From NCBI GenBank assembly GCA_036785705.1, contig JAWUZG010000359.1, positions 186,001 to 250,000 of the forward strand: a stretch of DNA of 64,000 nt, read 5' to 3'. Source of the DNA: Acanthornis magna. Its lineage: Eukaryota > Chordata > Aves > Passeriformes > Acanthizidae. Made by a program: the position numbers and the translations under genes. Positions 47,001 to 57,690 of this stretch are shown one piece after another. The notes under the pieces are model-generated. The model made no database searches. It was not told where the DNA came from and was given only the letters and a program-made list of their open reading frames with translations. Position 1 is the stretch's first letter. The number at the start of each line of letters is the position of its first letter.

Positions 47001-48303
47001 GAGTAATAAGCAGCAGCATTTATCTATGAATTTTAATGCTTGGAAAGGCCCTCTGAAAAAAAGAATTTCCACATAAAAATACATCTACTTTAATTAATTT
47101 TTCAGGATACAAATGAAATTGCTTTTGTTATGGCGAGTCTTCGTTATAATCAACTTCTTGAGAGAAGCATTTTGGGTTCTGCTGTTGTGTAAGCTTGGTT
47201 TTCCTTTGTGGGTAATAAAGATAACCTTTTGAATAAAGCTTTGAGTTTCACAGTTAAAATTGACTGCTGTTAGAGGTTTATATTTAGGCAGTAATTAACT
47301 ATTCTTGTTTAATATAAACAAGTTACAGTAACGATTTACAAAAGTGTAGAAGCATTTTCATACTACGCTATTGCCATTGTTATGCTATTAAGGAGATAAT
47401 TTAGTTATACAACTGTAGTAATACTTGCAGTATTGAGAAAGTTAGACTTTATCTTTCAGTCCTATTGAGAACCTAGCTGGATTTCCTATGATGTGTTTAT
47501 ATATGTGTACATTGCAGTATATAATATAATACAATACTTGTTTATACACTGTAAGCTGTTTCAAAAGATGGAGTTTTTTAGCTTTAGAACATTATTTGGG
47601 GAATTTATTTTCCCCTCAGCTTTCTGGTCAGATATTGTTGTATCTAACCAGTAGTCTTAAGTGCCCATGGTAACTTAGTGTGGCTCTTCTGCCACAGAAG
47701 GTGAGATTTTACACAATCTCCCTTAGTGCCCACTTGGATCCTTTGTAGAAGCTGTGCAGTTGCCTCTGGCATTTGGTCTCTTCAGGTCATTTGTGTGTGG
47801 TAGTTACTCATTTACTTAGGCACAAACAAAATTATTCCAATAATTGCTGTTTCAGAGAAGTTTCTAGCTAGTGGGCTTTTAGATTTGTAGTTAAGCTGAT
47901 GCTTTTTTCTTTTTCGTAGACAAGTCCATGTTTTGAAGTTTAACAGATGTGCCTTTTAAAGCTGACTGCCATATTTTTTGTCTTTGGCTAGGCCAAGCAG
48001 CTGATCAGCAGTATTAGACACTGTATTAGCTGAAAAGAAGCATGAGGAACTAGAGATGTTTGATTTCAAAACTCTCTCAAGATGATCGTGTACAGCCATG
48101 TATTTAATTTCTTTCTATTAAGCCATCCCCGTTGCTAAATTCTATTTTTTTTTCAAGCCAATCTACCCCTCCACCTAATGGACCTTTACTGGATGATACT
48201 GACCCAGACTGTGGACTCCATCACTACAGCCTGCACCTGGATCTGCATGGCAGAAGCTGCAGGTACCTGTGTGGAACATTCAATGGCCACTTCTGCAGAA
48301 AAG
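38030..48303 (+). CDS. FBXO15: FBXO15-like F-box protein, seven internal exons, 5' and 3' ends not found
   Basis: FBXO15 is the substrate-recognition subunit of an SCF (SKP1-CUL1) ubiquitin ligase, known as an embryonic stem cell and germ-line marker in mammals. Exons: 38030-38147, 39220-39324 (F-box), 41868-42110, 42355-42564, 44722-44851, 47106-47188 and 48158-48303. All have AG/GT borders, every phase joins correctly, and the combined 1,035 nt has no stop. Matching signatures are 'MPSEMLLKVFSYLD', W-L-K-L-Y-S, G-Y-W-K-N-E, 'L-D-P-Y-T-G-L-P', S-V-T-V-L-W-Y-G, N-P-G-L-L-G-G, 'A-F-V-M-A-S-L' and Y-L-C-G-T-F. About 345 residues are covered. The initiator exon and the C-terminal exons were not located in the next 15 kb. 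Readthrough of the last donor (GTAAAG) would add 31 codons (48304-48396) and a stop. It could be intact beyond recognition, truncated, or expressed with a new end. Confidence 0.88.
39220..39324 (+). CDS. FBXO15: FBXO15 F-box exon
   Basis: Encodes the core of the F-box (residues M-P-S-E through L-A-S-D), the SKP1-binding motif with its conserved Pro, Leu and hydrophobic pattern. It starts one base before ATG, so the preceding exon supplies AG for a Ser codon, and ends CA|GTAAGG, completed to His by the next exon. The ATG here is internal to the gene model but could serve as an alternative start. Confidence 0.85.
41747..41780. repeat. Three tandem copies of an 11-bp unit
   Basis: The unit tgtgctaacat is present three times in a row in the intron before the third recognised FBXO15 exon. 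Confidence 0.9.
42759..42992 (+). mobile_element. Short solo LTR with 7-bp terminal inverted repeats
   Basis: A 234-bp element with ends TGTGGCA and TGCCACA, in the FBXO15 intron after exon 42355-42564. On the plus strand it has a CCAAT-like word (about 42823), TATATAA (42870-42876) and AATAAA (42893-42898), the classic U3-R order. Flanks show no obvious 4-6 bp duplication (AGGG against CCTG). Its orientation is the same as the gene, so its poly(A) signal could end transcripts early. Confidence 0.75.
43905..44010 (+). mobile_element. CR1 LINE fragment
   Basis: The 'ggttgattaggaagaagc', 'actgtgagggtggtgagaca' and 'gcaggttgtgtggggaggt' words match the conserved 3' part of avian CR1 elements. 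Short and diverged. Confidence 0.65.
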
Positions 48304-50289
48304 GTAAAGTTGATGGAACAATAATGCCTGCTTTAGAAATGATCCCTGCTGCCGTGTCTTCTTATATCCAGTGTCTCTGTTTTAAGGGGAGAAACTGAAA
48401 TGGAATTTTAAGAGTAAGTGATCTCTCTGTTTGTTGTGTGGCTTCTTTATATCTGCATGGCAATTTGTGCGGTGTGCTCAGCCTGCTCTGTCATATTGAC
48501 AGTGTCAGGCCTGGGACACAAATTTTGCAGATTGTCAGGGTCTTTTCTTTTGCTTCACTGCAGCATTAATAATGCAGTGGCACAGGTTTTGGTGCAGGTT
48601 GATGTTTCTTCCACTTGTATTTTATAAAGGAGAGACAATTTGTCCTCATACGTTTTGGAGGCTTGTTTCGGTAGAATTCTCCTCGAGTATACTTTGGGTG
48701 CACTGACAGATTAAATATATAAATATATTTGTAGAAGTTACTGTGAACTTTAAGAACTTTAAGATGGATAGACCTCCAGCATAGACCTCCATGGGCTGCA
48801 GGGGGACAGCCAGCCTCACCATGAGATGCAGGGGAATCTCTGCTCCGGTGCCTCTTTTTTCACTGACTCGAGTGTCTGCAGGGCTGTTTCTCTCCTTCTT
48901 ACGCCTTTGTCTGGCTGCAATTGTGCAGGTTTTTTTACCCCCCTTCTTAAATCTGGTATCCCAGAGGCACTACCACCATTGCTGATGGGCTTGTCCTTGG
49001 CCAATGGTGGATTTTTGGAGCTGGCATTTGCAGTGTTCAACATAGGGGAAGCTTCTGGCAGCTTCTCACAGAAGCTGTCCTTGTAGCCCCTCTGCTATCA
49101 AAACCTGGTCACACAAACCCAACACAGTTACAAAGGCCTGCTGTGATTCTCTATCAGAATGAAGCATGTTAGGATCCTTGTCCTGAAAAATCCAGAGTGG
49201 CTCTACTCGCCTGACATGCCTTGCTCCAGGACAGTGAAACTTGTAAACATGCATTGGAAACATGACAGCTGTGACACTGTTGTGTTTCTGCCCTGCGGTC
49301 TTCAGGTGTTTCAAGGAAAAAGTGATGCTTTCTTAGCCTGTTTGCTGGAGTTGTGTGGTACCAAGACACTGTCTTACTTCCATGCAGAGAGTTCTAGGGT
49401 AAGGTCTTAAAATTGTTTTTCTGAGGTGTGGAGAGCAACTGAAGTTAAAGTACAGTGGATTGCTTGTACTTCAGGATTGCTTTCTTGTGTACGCTGGAAG
49501 TCTTTATTCTCAAAGAGAATTTTTATTAGCATGTCAGCTGTGGGTACTTCCTCTGTCCTTATTTTATTGTAGTTTGGCTGATTTTATCCAGATCTGTTAG
49601 GAAAACAAAGGTTTTCAACCTTTCCCTGTTGCTGTCAGGGAAACACTCCCCTGACTCCCTGTCAGGAGTGTTTTAAACCCATCACTGCCTTTGGCAGGAA
49701 GCTGAAGGTCTCACAGTTATAATGTTTGCGTGAGCTTCCTCAGCAGTATCACTGTTGGGATAGGTTGGTTGGGGAGTGCCAGTGCTGGAAAAGGCTGGAG
49801 TGTGGACTGCTTTTAGCACCAGAGATGTCAGTGAATCCATGTGAGAAAAGGCCTCAGAAGCCAGAAACCTGCTGTCAACTTAGCAGGGAACGGCCTTGGG
49901 CTTTCCAGTGCTCTGGGAAGTGGGACAAACCTCACAGATGGGACATGTCCTCCTTGTTCAGTCCAGACAATCTGCATCGGAAAAATGACTTCATTCACAC
50001 AAATCTTCCTCATGAAATAAAGATCTGATGTAGTAAACCCAGTGACTGAACTGCATCAGAGCTTTATTTCATGATAGGGTGAGTCGTTATTGATGATGTG
50101 ATGATTTTTATGTCATGATGTGTTACGAATGGGTTTAAACACAGAAGAGCAAAGATAGCTAGATCTCTGTGAATAAAATGGATTGAACCCAGAAAGGTTT
50201 GAAATATAGCAAAAAAAAAAAAAAAGGTTAAAACCAAACGAGGTTAGATGTTGCTGCCAAAAAATCGATATATTTTATGTAACAGTAAA
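48304..50289. other. Noncoding sequence after the last recognised FBXO15 exon
   Basis: Starts with donor GTAAAG. No further FBXO15 exon, RNA gene or repeat family recognised. Several 60-90 codon frames at 48.8-49.4 kb lack any supporting similarity. Confidence 0.5.
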
Positions 50290-50457
50290 AAAGGCAAAGA
50301 GAAAGAAGGAAAGGAAGAAGGAAGGAAAGAAAGAGAGAAAGAAAGAGGGAAAGATAGAAAGAAAGAGAAGAAAGAGAAGAAAGAGAAGAAAGAGAAGAAA
50401 GAGAGAGAGAAAGAGAGAGAAAGAAAGAAAGAAAAAGAGAGAAAGAAAGAAGGAAGA
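50290..50457. repeat. (GAAA/GGAA)n purine-rich microsatellite
   Basis: About 170 bp of gaaa, gagaaa and ggaa units on the plus strand. The Lys/Glu-rich and Leu/Ser/Phe-rich frames across it are artefacts. Confidence 0.95.
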
Positions 50458-51534
50458 GTAGGGCAGTTGGGCTCCTCTGTCTGCACAGCCTTGGACCAGA
50501 GGCTTTTTCACTACACACCCAAAACCTCTCTTCCCTCCACCCTTTGGTGTCAGGGTCTGTGCTGGCCTGGCAGCTGATAGCCCTGGGGCTATGGTCTCTA
50601 CCCCAAAGGTGCTAAGCTTGACCCCTCTGTGAATGTGTTCTTTTCCTCCAGCCCGGAGTTTTTACTTTATCTTATCTCCATCAGCGCACAGTTCAGAGCT
50701 CCATTCAGGGTTTTGGTGGTTTGCTCTGCAGCTTTTCTGTACAGTTCTGTACAGTTTTTTTGTACAGTTTTGCTACAATAGCCAAAAGTCCTTCATGAAG
50801 ACGTTTAAGCCATAAATTATAACATTTCAGTCTCCGATGTGATTTGAAGCCACCATTGATTTAACTGGTGGTCTTGTCCTTTGCTATCCTGTAAGGGGAG
50901 TAACTTGTATCAGATATGATAGAGCATATGGTGTCCATTCCCTGCCTCACCTATCCTTGCTTGTCCCTTGTGCAGAGGGGCTGCATGATATTGGTTATCC
51001 CCCCAAAAATAGAGCAAATGCTCTACACATCGCTTTCCAGGCCTTTCATTGCCACTGAAGTCCAACAAAATTTTGGTATCTAGAGGTATGTGCTCTAACC
51101 CAGAAAGCAGCACCAAAGCTGATTATTATTTGGTGAAATTTATTTATTTTTCTTCAGAAAATATTTAGTCTCAATGACTTTGTAAACAGCTTGCTGTTTG
51201 CATTTGGGGGATAAAACGAAGAAGCGATCCTCAAGAGAGCAATATCAGATTATTTGTTAAGGAAAAAGCTTTAATACTTGTTAATTGCATGATTTAGAGT
51301 CTTCTGTCATTATCATAGTTGTTTAAAGACAAGTCTTTCCCTTTAAGTAGTGCAAACCCCCCCAATTTTTAAAAATCCATTCCTTAAAAAGCAAACAAAA
51401 AACCACCTTGCTTCTCCTGAGGGCAAGGCAATGCCACATCAAAAGAAGGTGGATAATGAGAGAACGTAGGATGTAATGTTGAAATTTGAAAAAACAATCC
51501 AAAAAACGTTCCGCTGACCGAGCTATGTGTTGAG
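50458..51534. other. Unassigned noncoding sequence
   Basis: Nothing recognised apart from a small gtacagtt triplication near 50,740-50,770. Confidence 0.45.
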
Positions 51535-51830
51535 CCTGGAGACAGGAAGGCTCAGGGGCAATTTTATCACTGTGTATAAATACCTAATTAGAGAGAATGA
51601 AAATGGTGGAGCTATACTCTTCTCAGCAGTGCCCACTGATGGTACAGGAGGCAATGGGCAGAAATAAAAACCCCATGAAGTTCCATCCGAACAAAAGAAA
51701 AAGCTTTTTCTCTCTTAGGGTGATCAGCTACTGGAAAAGGTTGTATAAAGTCTCCATCTGTGGAGATACTCAAGACCTGATGGGGCACGGTCCTGGGCAG
51801 CCTGCTCTAGGCAGCCTGTCTGAACAGGGG
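51535..51830 (+). mobile_element. CR1 LINE 3' fragment
   Basis: Recognisable CR1 words in order: 'cactgtgtataaatacct', 'gtgcccactgatggtaca', 'ggaggcaatgggcagaaa', 'gaagttccatccgaac', 'tctccatctgtggagatact' and 'cctgggcagcctgctcta'. It is the 3' end of the second reading frame plus part of the 3' UTR, diverged and 5'-truncated, with no open frame. Confidence 0.85.
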
Positions 51831-54800
51831 CAGAAGCTCTCTCCAGCCGTCTTCAATGTTTTTGTGAATTGCATTGGAATTCACTGTGCGCAAAAGATGC
51901 GAACTGTCCATACCATGTAGGGTGGGTAATTGCTTAGGAGGTAAGCAGCTGGTTTTCAGCACTGTTTCAGACTTTCTGAGGTGCAGGGACTTGCATGAAG
52001 TTAGGCTCTGAGAAAGTTTCCTTGCTACGAACTTCTGCATGTGGCACATGTCCCTGAATTCATACCAGAGTCCTCCCAGTGGAGGAGCATGTTGTGATAC
52101 AGAGCATATTGCAGGCTCTGTACAATGTTGTCAAGGCCGGTTGGGCTCTCTAGAATGAGAAGCTCTGGTTTTCCATGGTTGTGCAGGTTGGTCTGAGCTT
52201 GGTCTTCCAAATATTATCATGCAGCTGAAAACAGAGATCTATGCTCAACAGATGGTCAGAGAGCACATCTTTGGGTTTTTTTAACCCATACTTATAGATT
52301 CCCCAAATAAGTATTTGGAAGGTTTGAGCTAAGGCCTGAATCAACTCATACCTTCCTTTCAATACAGATCATATGCTTAATTCTTAGAGAGCTTTATAAG
52401 TAGTGGTTTCAGAGAAATTAGTAGTTCTGTACACATAAGCTTGTTGGCATCTTTTCCAATATAATTGTTGGTATTTTAATATGTTGGTATTTTTAGTACT
52501 GCTTTGGAGTGGGACAGGACTAAACCACATCAAATACATGCTCTATTTGCCCAAATGAGTTTATTCCTGCAGCTTTTTTTGGTTGTTTGTTTGTTAATTT
52601 TTTTCTTTTTCTTTTTTTCTTCTGATGAATAGCTAACTACTAGCAGACCAACATTCTTAGTAGAAGCTTATATCAACCTCAATTTTTGTCATTTTGGCTT
52701 TTAGTCATCATAATGTTATCTTCTGCAGTTGTTTTAATGAAAACACAGCACATCCTGTCCAGACTTAAAAAAACATTCTCTCAATGAAAGATTTGGTGCA
52801 GAATGTTCTTTCTACAGATTTATATCACTATTCATACTTCTAAACAAATATTTACCTTACAATGAGATTCATTCTGAGAGCTTCTAAACACATATTGTTT
52901 TTCAGGCTATATATGCAGAATCTAATAAAGGAGAGAAATATAATTTCTAAGTGCTAAAATGCATACCAGCATATACAAACCAATAACCAGCCCAGTATGA
53001 TCTGAAGAAATGACTTCCCCCTATACAGTGCATGTTCTTTAAAGAGAGCAACCACTGCTTTCTTGCTCATTGTAATTCACACTGCGTCCAGCACTACTGG
53101 AAAACTAATGAAAATGCTGGGAGTATAAGGCTTTATTTTACTGTTGAGAATTCTCAGTGGTTACAATATTATGTTGTGCCTAATTCTCCTGGTACCCCAT
53201 TTTTTTAACGGTGATTGCTATTTTCAACCCAGTGATCCATTTCATGCATTAGCCCCCTAAGAGCTGGATGTACCATGTAGCACAAAGGAGCTTTCAGAGC
53301 AAAATGCTTTTACTGGATAATTTGTAAATAGGAAAAATCTGCTCAATCAGTTAGAAATCTTATAAGCAGAGGCTCACTGGCATGGAAATCTGGGAAGCAG
53401 AGCCTTTTAAGTCCACCTCAAGGAAGATCAAAGTGAAAGAATAAAGGGAGGAGGTGCTGGTTTAATTTTTTCATCTGAGACTGCATGATATGAAGTGATG
53501 CAACTGTTGCCATAGTAAAGTTATATCGAATTGACTACAAGCCAGTCAACACCACTGTGTAATATTCCCCCCCACCCCCACAAGCAAAGCAGGATAAACA
53601 CTTCTTGATTGATTTTGTTTTCCCCCTTATAATAAGAAATTATAGGAACTGATTTTAGAACTCTCTTAAAACTATAATTGCCAGCAGTGAAAAGTCAGCT
53701 AATATTTTTTGGATTGGGGCATACTGTTTCAGATACTGTTTCAGCTATAATTCATCTTTTTCTCAAAATTGTCATTCATGAAGCACCTTCAGTTGTCAAC
53801 TGTGAGATAAAGGAGTCATCTGCTCAGTTAACTGGGGGAGTATTAAAATATGGAAGATAATACCACTAGAATATTTTAAATGGTATCTATACACATCTGT
53901 TTAAGTTTTGGCAGAATTTACTTTCATCCTTGCCTTGTTACTCAAGTGTAATTTATAATGCATCTGAAGAATTCCCTTATCTCCCTCTCTACTTCACCCA
54001 GCATATGCATACATGCAGGCATTGAGAGACCAGGAAATATCATGTCATGGCCTCTGTTACACAGTGTCTAATTTTACAGGATGTCTAGGAGGGTGTGGCA
54101 ATAAAATGTGGTGGCTATAAAATAAAAAATAACTTCTGGTTGTGTTAGTGTTCATATTTGCATGGTTCAGGAGTTCAGTTGAGATTATACAGTGGGGTCA
54201 ATATCTGAAGTGTTGCAACATTGTCAAAGCCATTAAAACATCAAACAAATTTGAATTCCTGTGACCAGAGCAGCCAGACACACAGAGGCTCATCGATATT
54301 AAGATCTATTTCTAACAGTGCCCTCCTGCTGTGTAGGAGGTGAGGGGCGACAGCCTTATTCAGAGGCCTTCTTTTACTTCAGAGGTTCTTAATTTCTTCT
54401 TGTTGCAGCACTTGAAAACTTTGAGGAACACCTTAGGGGCCAGATGCTGCAGTGTGAACCGAAACTTCCACCTCCACTTGAGAGTGTTGAGTGCCCCAGC
54501 TGACCTCCAGGTGCTGTTTTCTGTCAGCTGCTGTGCCTGTGCCATGTCTGCTGCTCTCCAGGGTTGTTTGAGAAGCACAGTGCATCTCTCGTGGCTCTCA
54601 ATTGTGACTAATCTTGCTTCAGGCAACTGATACCCTCACTAATGCGATTTGCTCTTTCAACTCTTCCGGAGAGGCAGGTGTACTTTAAGGGACTTTATTT
54701 TATTTGAAAGGGCTTCATGTGCTTATTTTGTGCTGTTGCTTTAGAGGGGGGAGGAGGCAAATTGGATAAGCGTTTCTTGCCCACTGAGGGCAAGGGATGC

Positions 54801-55915
54801 TGATGTTGCTCATAAACTTGCTGAAGAACTATCTCCCTCATGGCTGTATGGCACAGACAGGCTTCTCCATCAGTGCTGAAGGCTTGGCCATGGCAGGAGG
54901 GTTGACCATGGCCATTATTTTGGAGAATAGGTGGTGCCCTCTATGCCTAAAACCTGTCTTTGTTTGTCCCAAATATCCAGGTTGAAAATAGATGAGTGAT
55001 TAACTTTTTTAAAATGAAAACTGCAGCAATCTCCTTCCTACATCATTAGCTGTCTGAGAAATCACAGGTGTTCTCTATTTTTGCAGTGAAGTTATGCAGG
55101 TGTTAAACTTGCCTGGTTTTGTGATAGAGCTAAGTATCTTAAATCAGCAACAAGCTGAACTCCCTGCTTGCAATTGGCCCCAAGACTTTGAATTTGATTG
55201 GATACTTTAAAGGGAGCAGGCTTTAAGAACAGCTTTCTTGTGTTAGAAGCTTAGAATCCACTTAAAAGATGAGAAACAAGAAATAAAAGCAATAAAAATA
55301 TTATTTGAAGGGAGCCTGGGAGAAGTGGAACAGCTGTAGATACTTGTGGCCCATCCCATCGTTCAGAGAGTGCAGTGTGACACAGCAACAGCGAAGCCCT
55401 AGAAAATTAAATGCTGCTCATTGATGTGCACAGGAAAGTGCAGATTTGAAAATTTCACAAATAAGCAGTGGACATCCTTATCCTTGGCAAACTGGGAAGC
55501 AAAAGCTCAGGGGTATAGAGAGAAATGAGAACAGGCCAGAGAGCACTTGGTGGTGAAAGAGCCTTTGTGAGTGGAGAGAACAGGAGAAACCAAAGTGAGC
55601 CCAAAAAGTCAGGTGGCCTGGTCACAGTGATGCAGCTAGGATCCCCCACAGCATCATGTGGAAATGGATGGGAGTGAGGAACAACCTCATTTGTAAAAGG
55701 TAAGACTTATTCTTGCAGCCTGTTGTAGCTAAAAAAGTTTTTTTATTGTTTAAGTCTGCACACACACAGAGATAAGTTTCTGCTGTGAAAGTGTATGAAT
55801 ATGCTTGAAAAATTGGTCAACCTGAGTGTTTGCTGTTTCATTTCATTTAAAACAAATGTCTAGTAAATAACTTTTCCTTATTTTTTCTTTACCTCTTTAT
55901 TAGAGACAGCTCTGG

Positions 55916-55957
55916 TTAGCTGTGGTTTATTAGCTGTGGTTTATTAGCTGTGGTTAT
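55916..55957. repeat. Three tandem copies of a 14-bp unit
   Basis: ttagctgtggttta occurs three times head to tail. Confidence 0.9.
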
Positions 55958-57080
55958 TCAGATGTCCCCTTTCTTCGCTAGCTGATGTTTTTCTGCATTC
56001 TCTGAAAGCATGTCAGAGTGCTGCAGCGTTCAATTGCTTTTGACAAGGAATGTTGATTCTCCTTATGTCCTCCACCCTCATATAAAAATAAGGCTTTGGT
56101 AGTCAGCAGTGTCCCCGGGGAGGCCTTGTTCTGCAAAATATAGAAGAGATTGAGGTGATTGGTAAGGGGGTGGTATGGTACCATCTTCATTCTGCTGCCA
56201 TGTTATCTACTGAAGAGCTTTCTTATTAAGGCATTGGCCTGATATGTTTATGCTAGTGAGGTAGGAATTAGAAAAACTGTTGTTGAAGAAGCATCTGTCA
56301 GCTGAGTTGCACTGACTTATCACTATTGATTAGCCAGTGCTTATCGTTATGTCTATCGATTGCTTTTGTGGTCTGGCATTTTTAAGGGATTGTTTTCTTT
56401 TATGGCATCCTCTGGCTGTTACCAGTAAGACAAAGCCTCCTATATTTCAAATGAGCTCACTCATTATTTTTCATTGTATTTTCTATTACAACCATTATCT
56501 TAGATCATGTAGATGTAATAGAAACAATGTTTATAGGAAATAGTTCAATCTCTATGAAAAGGAAACCTTTCTAGATTCTACCCTATGAGAAAGAAAGATT
56601 GTTGTTCTTTTAAGGAGATAAAATGGGAAAAAAATAACAGGCCACAAATAAAGCATGTGTTACAGAAAGAGCACCATATCTCGTACTTCTTTAAGGCAAA
56701 ATTTGGCCCCTTAATTTACATAATAAGAATGTAACCAGAGTAGCACCACCAACATCAATGTTACGCTGGGCTGACTCTGGATCAGAACTGCACACAAAAA
56801 TTTAGCCTTCTTGTGAGCAAGTGGTGAAGGTAATGTGGAATATGCGTATTATTGGTGGGCTCTGTTTGTCTTGATGGTTGAGATTATATTTTCAAGATTA
56901 TGGAGGGCCTTTGTGTAAAGAGCCTACTGCCCCTCTCCTGCCAAGGATTTTCTCTGCTCCTTTTCCTAGTATTTTGCTAACTTTTACAAAGGCGGAATAC
57001 ATGGAGTTGACATTTTCACCACTAAACCTTAGTGGATTCAATGCTCATATTCTAGCCTTGTGTTTGGAGGAAAAAACCCA

Positions 57081-57087
<7 letters not shown>

Positions 57088-57111
<24 letters not shown>
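57088..57111. repeat. A(24) homopolymer
   Basis: An uninterrupted A-run. No retrocopy body or flanking duplication was recognised beside it. Confidence 0.9.
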
Positions 57112-57112
<1 letters not shown>

Positions 57113-57638
57113 TTAGATGTCTCTTTCCTGATTATTGATGAGAGCTGTATTTTGGGTGATAAAATACAGAGGAGATGCAAAGGTTGCTTCATCAGAAGAA
57201 AACAGCAGGAGCAAGTCTCTTGAGGATTGCCCCCCTCTGTAGCTGTTGCAGAGAAAGCAGACCTTGATAAACCCTGTGCACAGGTCAGAGCTTTCTCCAA
57301 GCCTGAGAATTACTAATGGGAATCCATTTTTCCCTCTAGAGATAGCCAAAGGAGGAATGGGCTGACTGGCTATTAAATGAATGTGGCTTTAAATGTAGAC
57401 AGGCATTTAAAGCCTTCTGCCATACAAATTAGAATTTCTGCTTACGGAATCACATTTTCATGGAATATTTTTCATATGAAAATGCGGTTAGCCTAAACCC
57501 TCCACTTTCAGACAGTGTTTAGAAAGAAGTGTTATGCTCCTAGAAAGGAAAAGAAATGCTGTTCTTTTCATTATGCACTTTAACTTTTCAGTGTCTTTAT
57601 GCATTCACTTTTATTTATTATTGCAGGTGAAAATGATG

Positions 57639-57690
57639 TCTCTTTTTTTTTTTTTTTTGGTTGGGTTTTTTTTTGTTTTTTTTTTTTTTG
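57639..57690. repeat. T-rich low-complexity tract
   Basis: Three long T-runs broken by ggttggg and g. Confidence 0.9.

Noticed and set aside
49159..49410. 83-codon frame as a continuation of FBXO15
   Set aside because: No resemblance to the FBXO15 C-terminal region and the splice phase does not fit a convincing acceptor.
57088..57111. A(24) run as the tail of a processed retrocopy
   Set aside because: Sequence before it shows no recognisable gene and no flanking target duplication was found.
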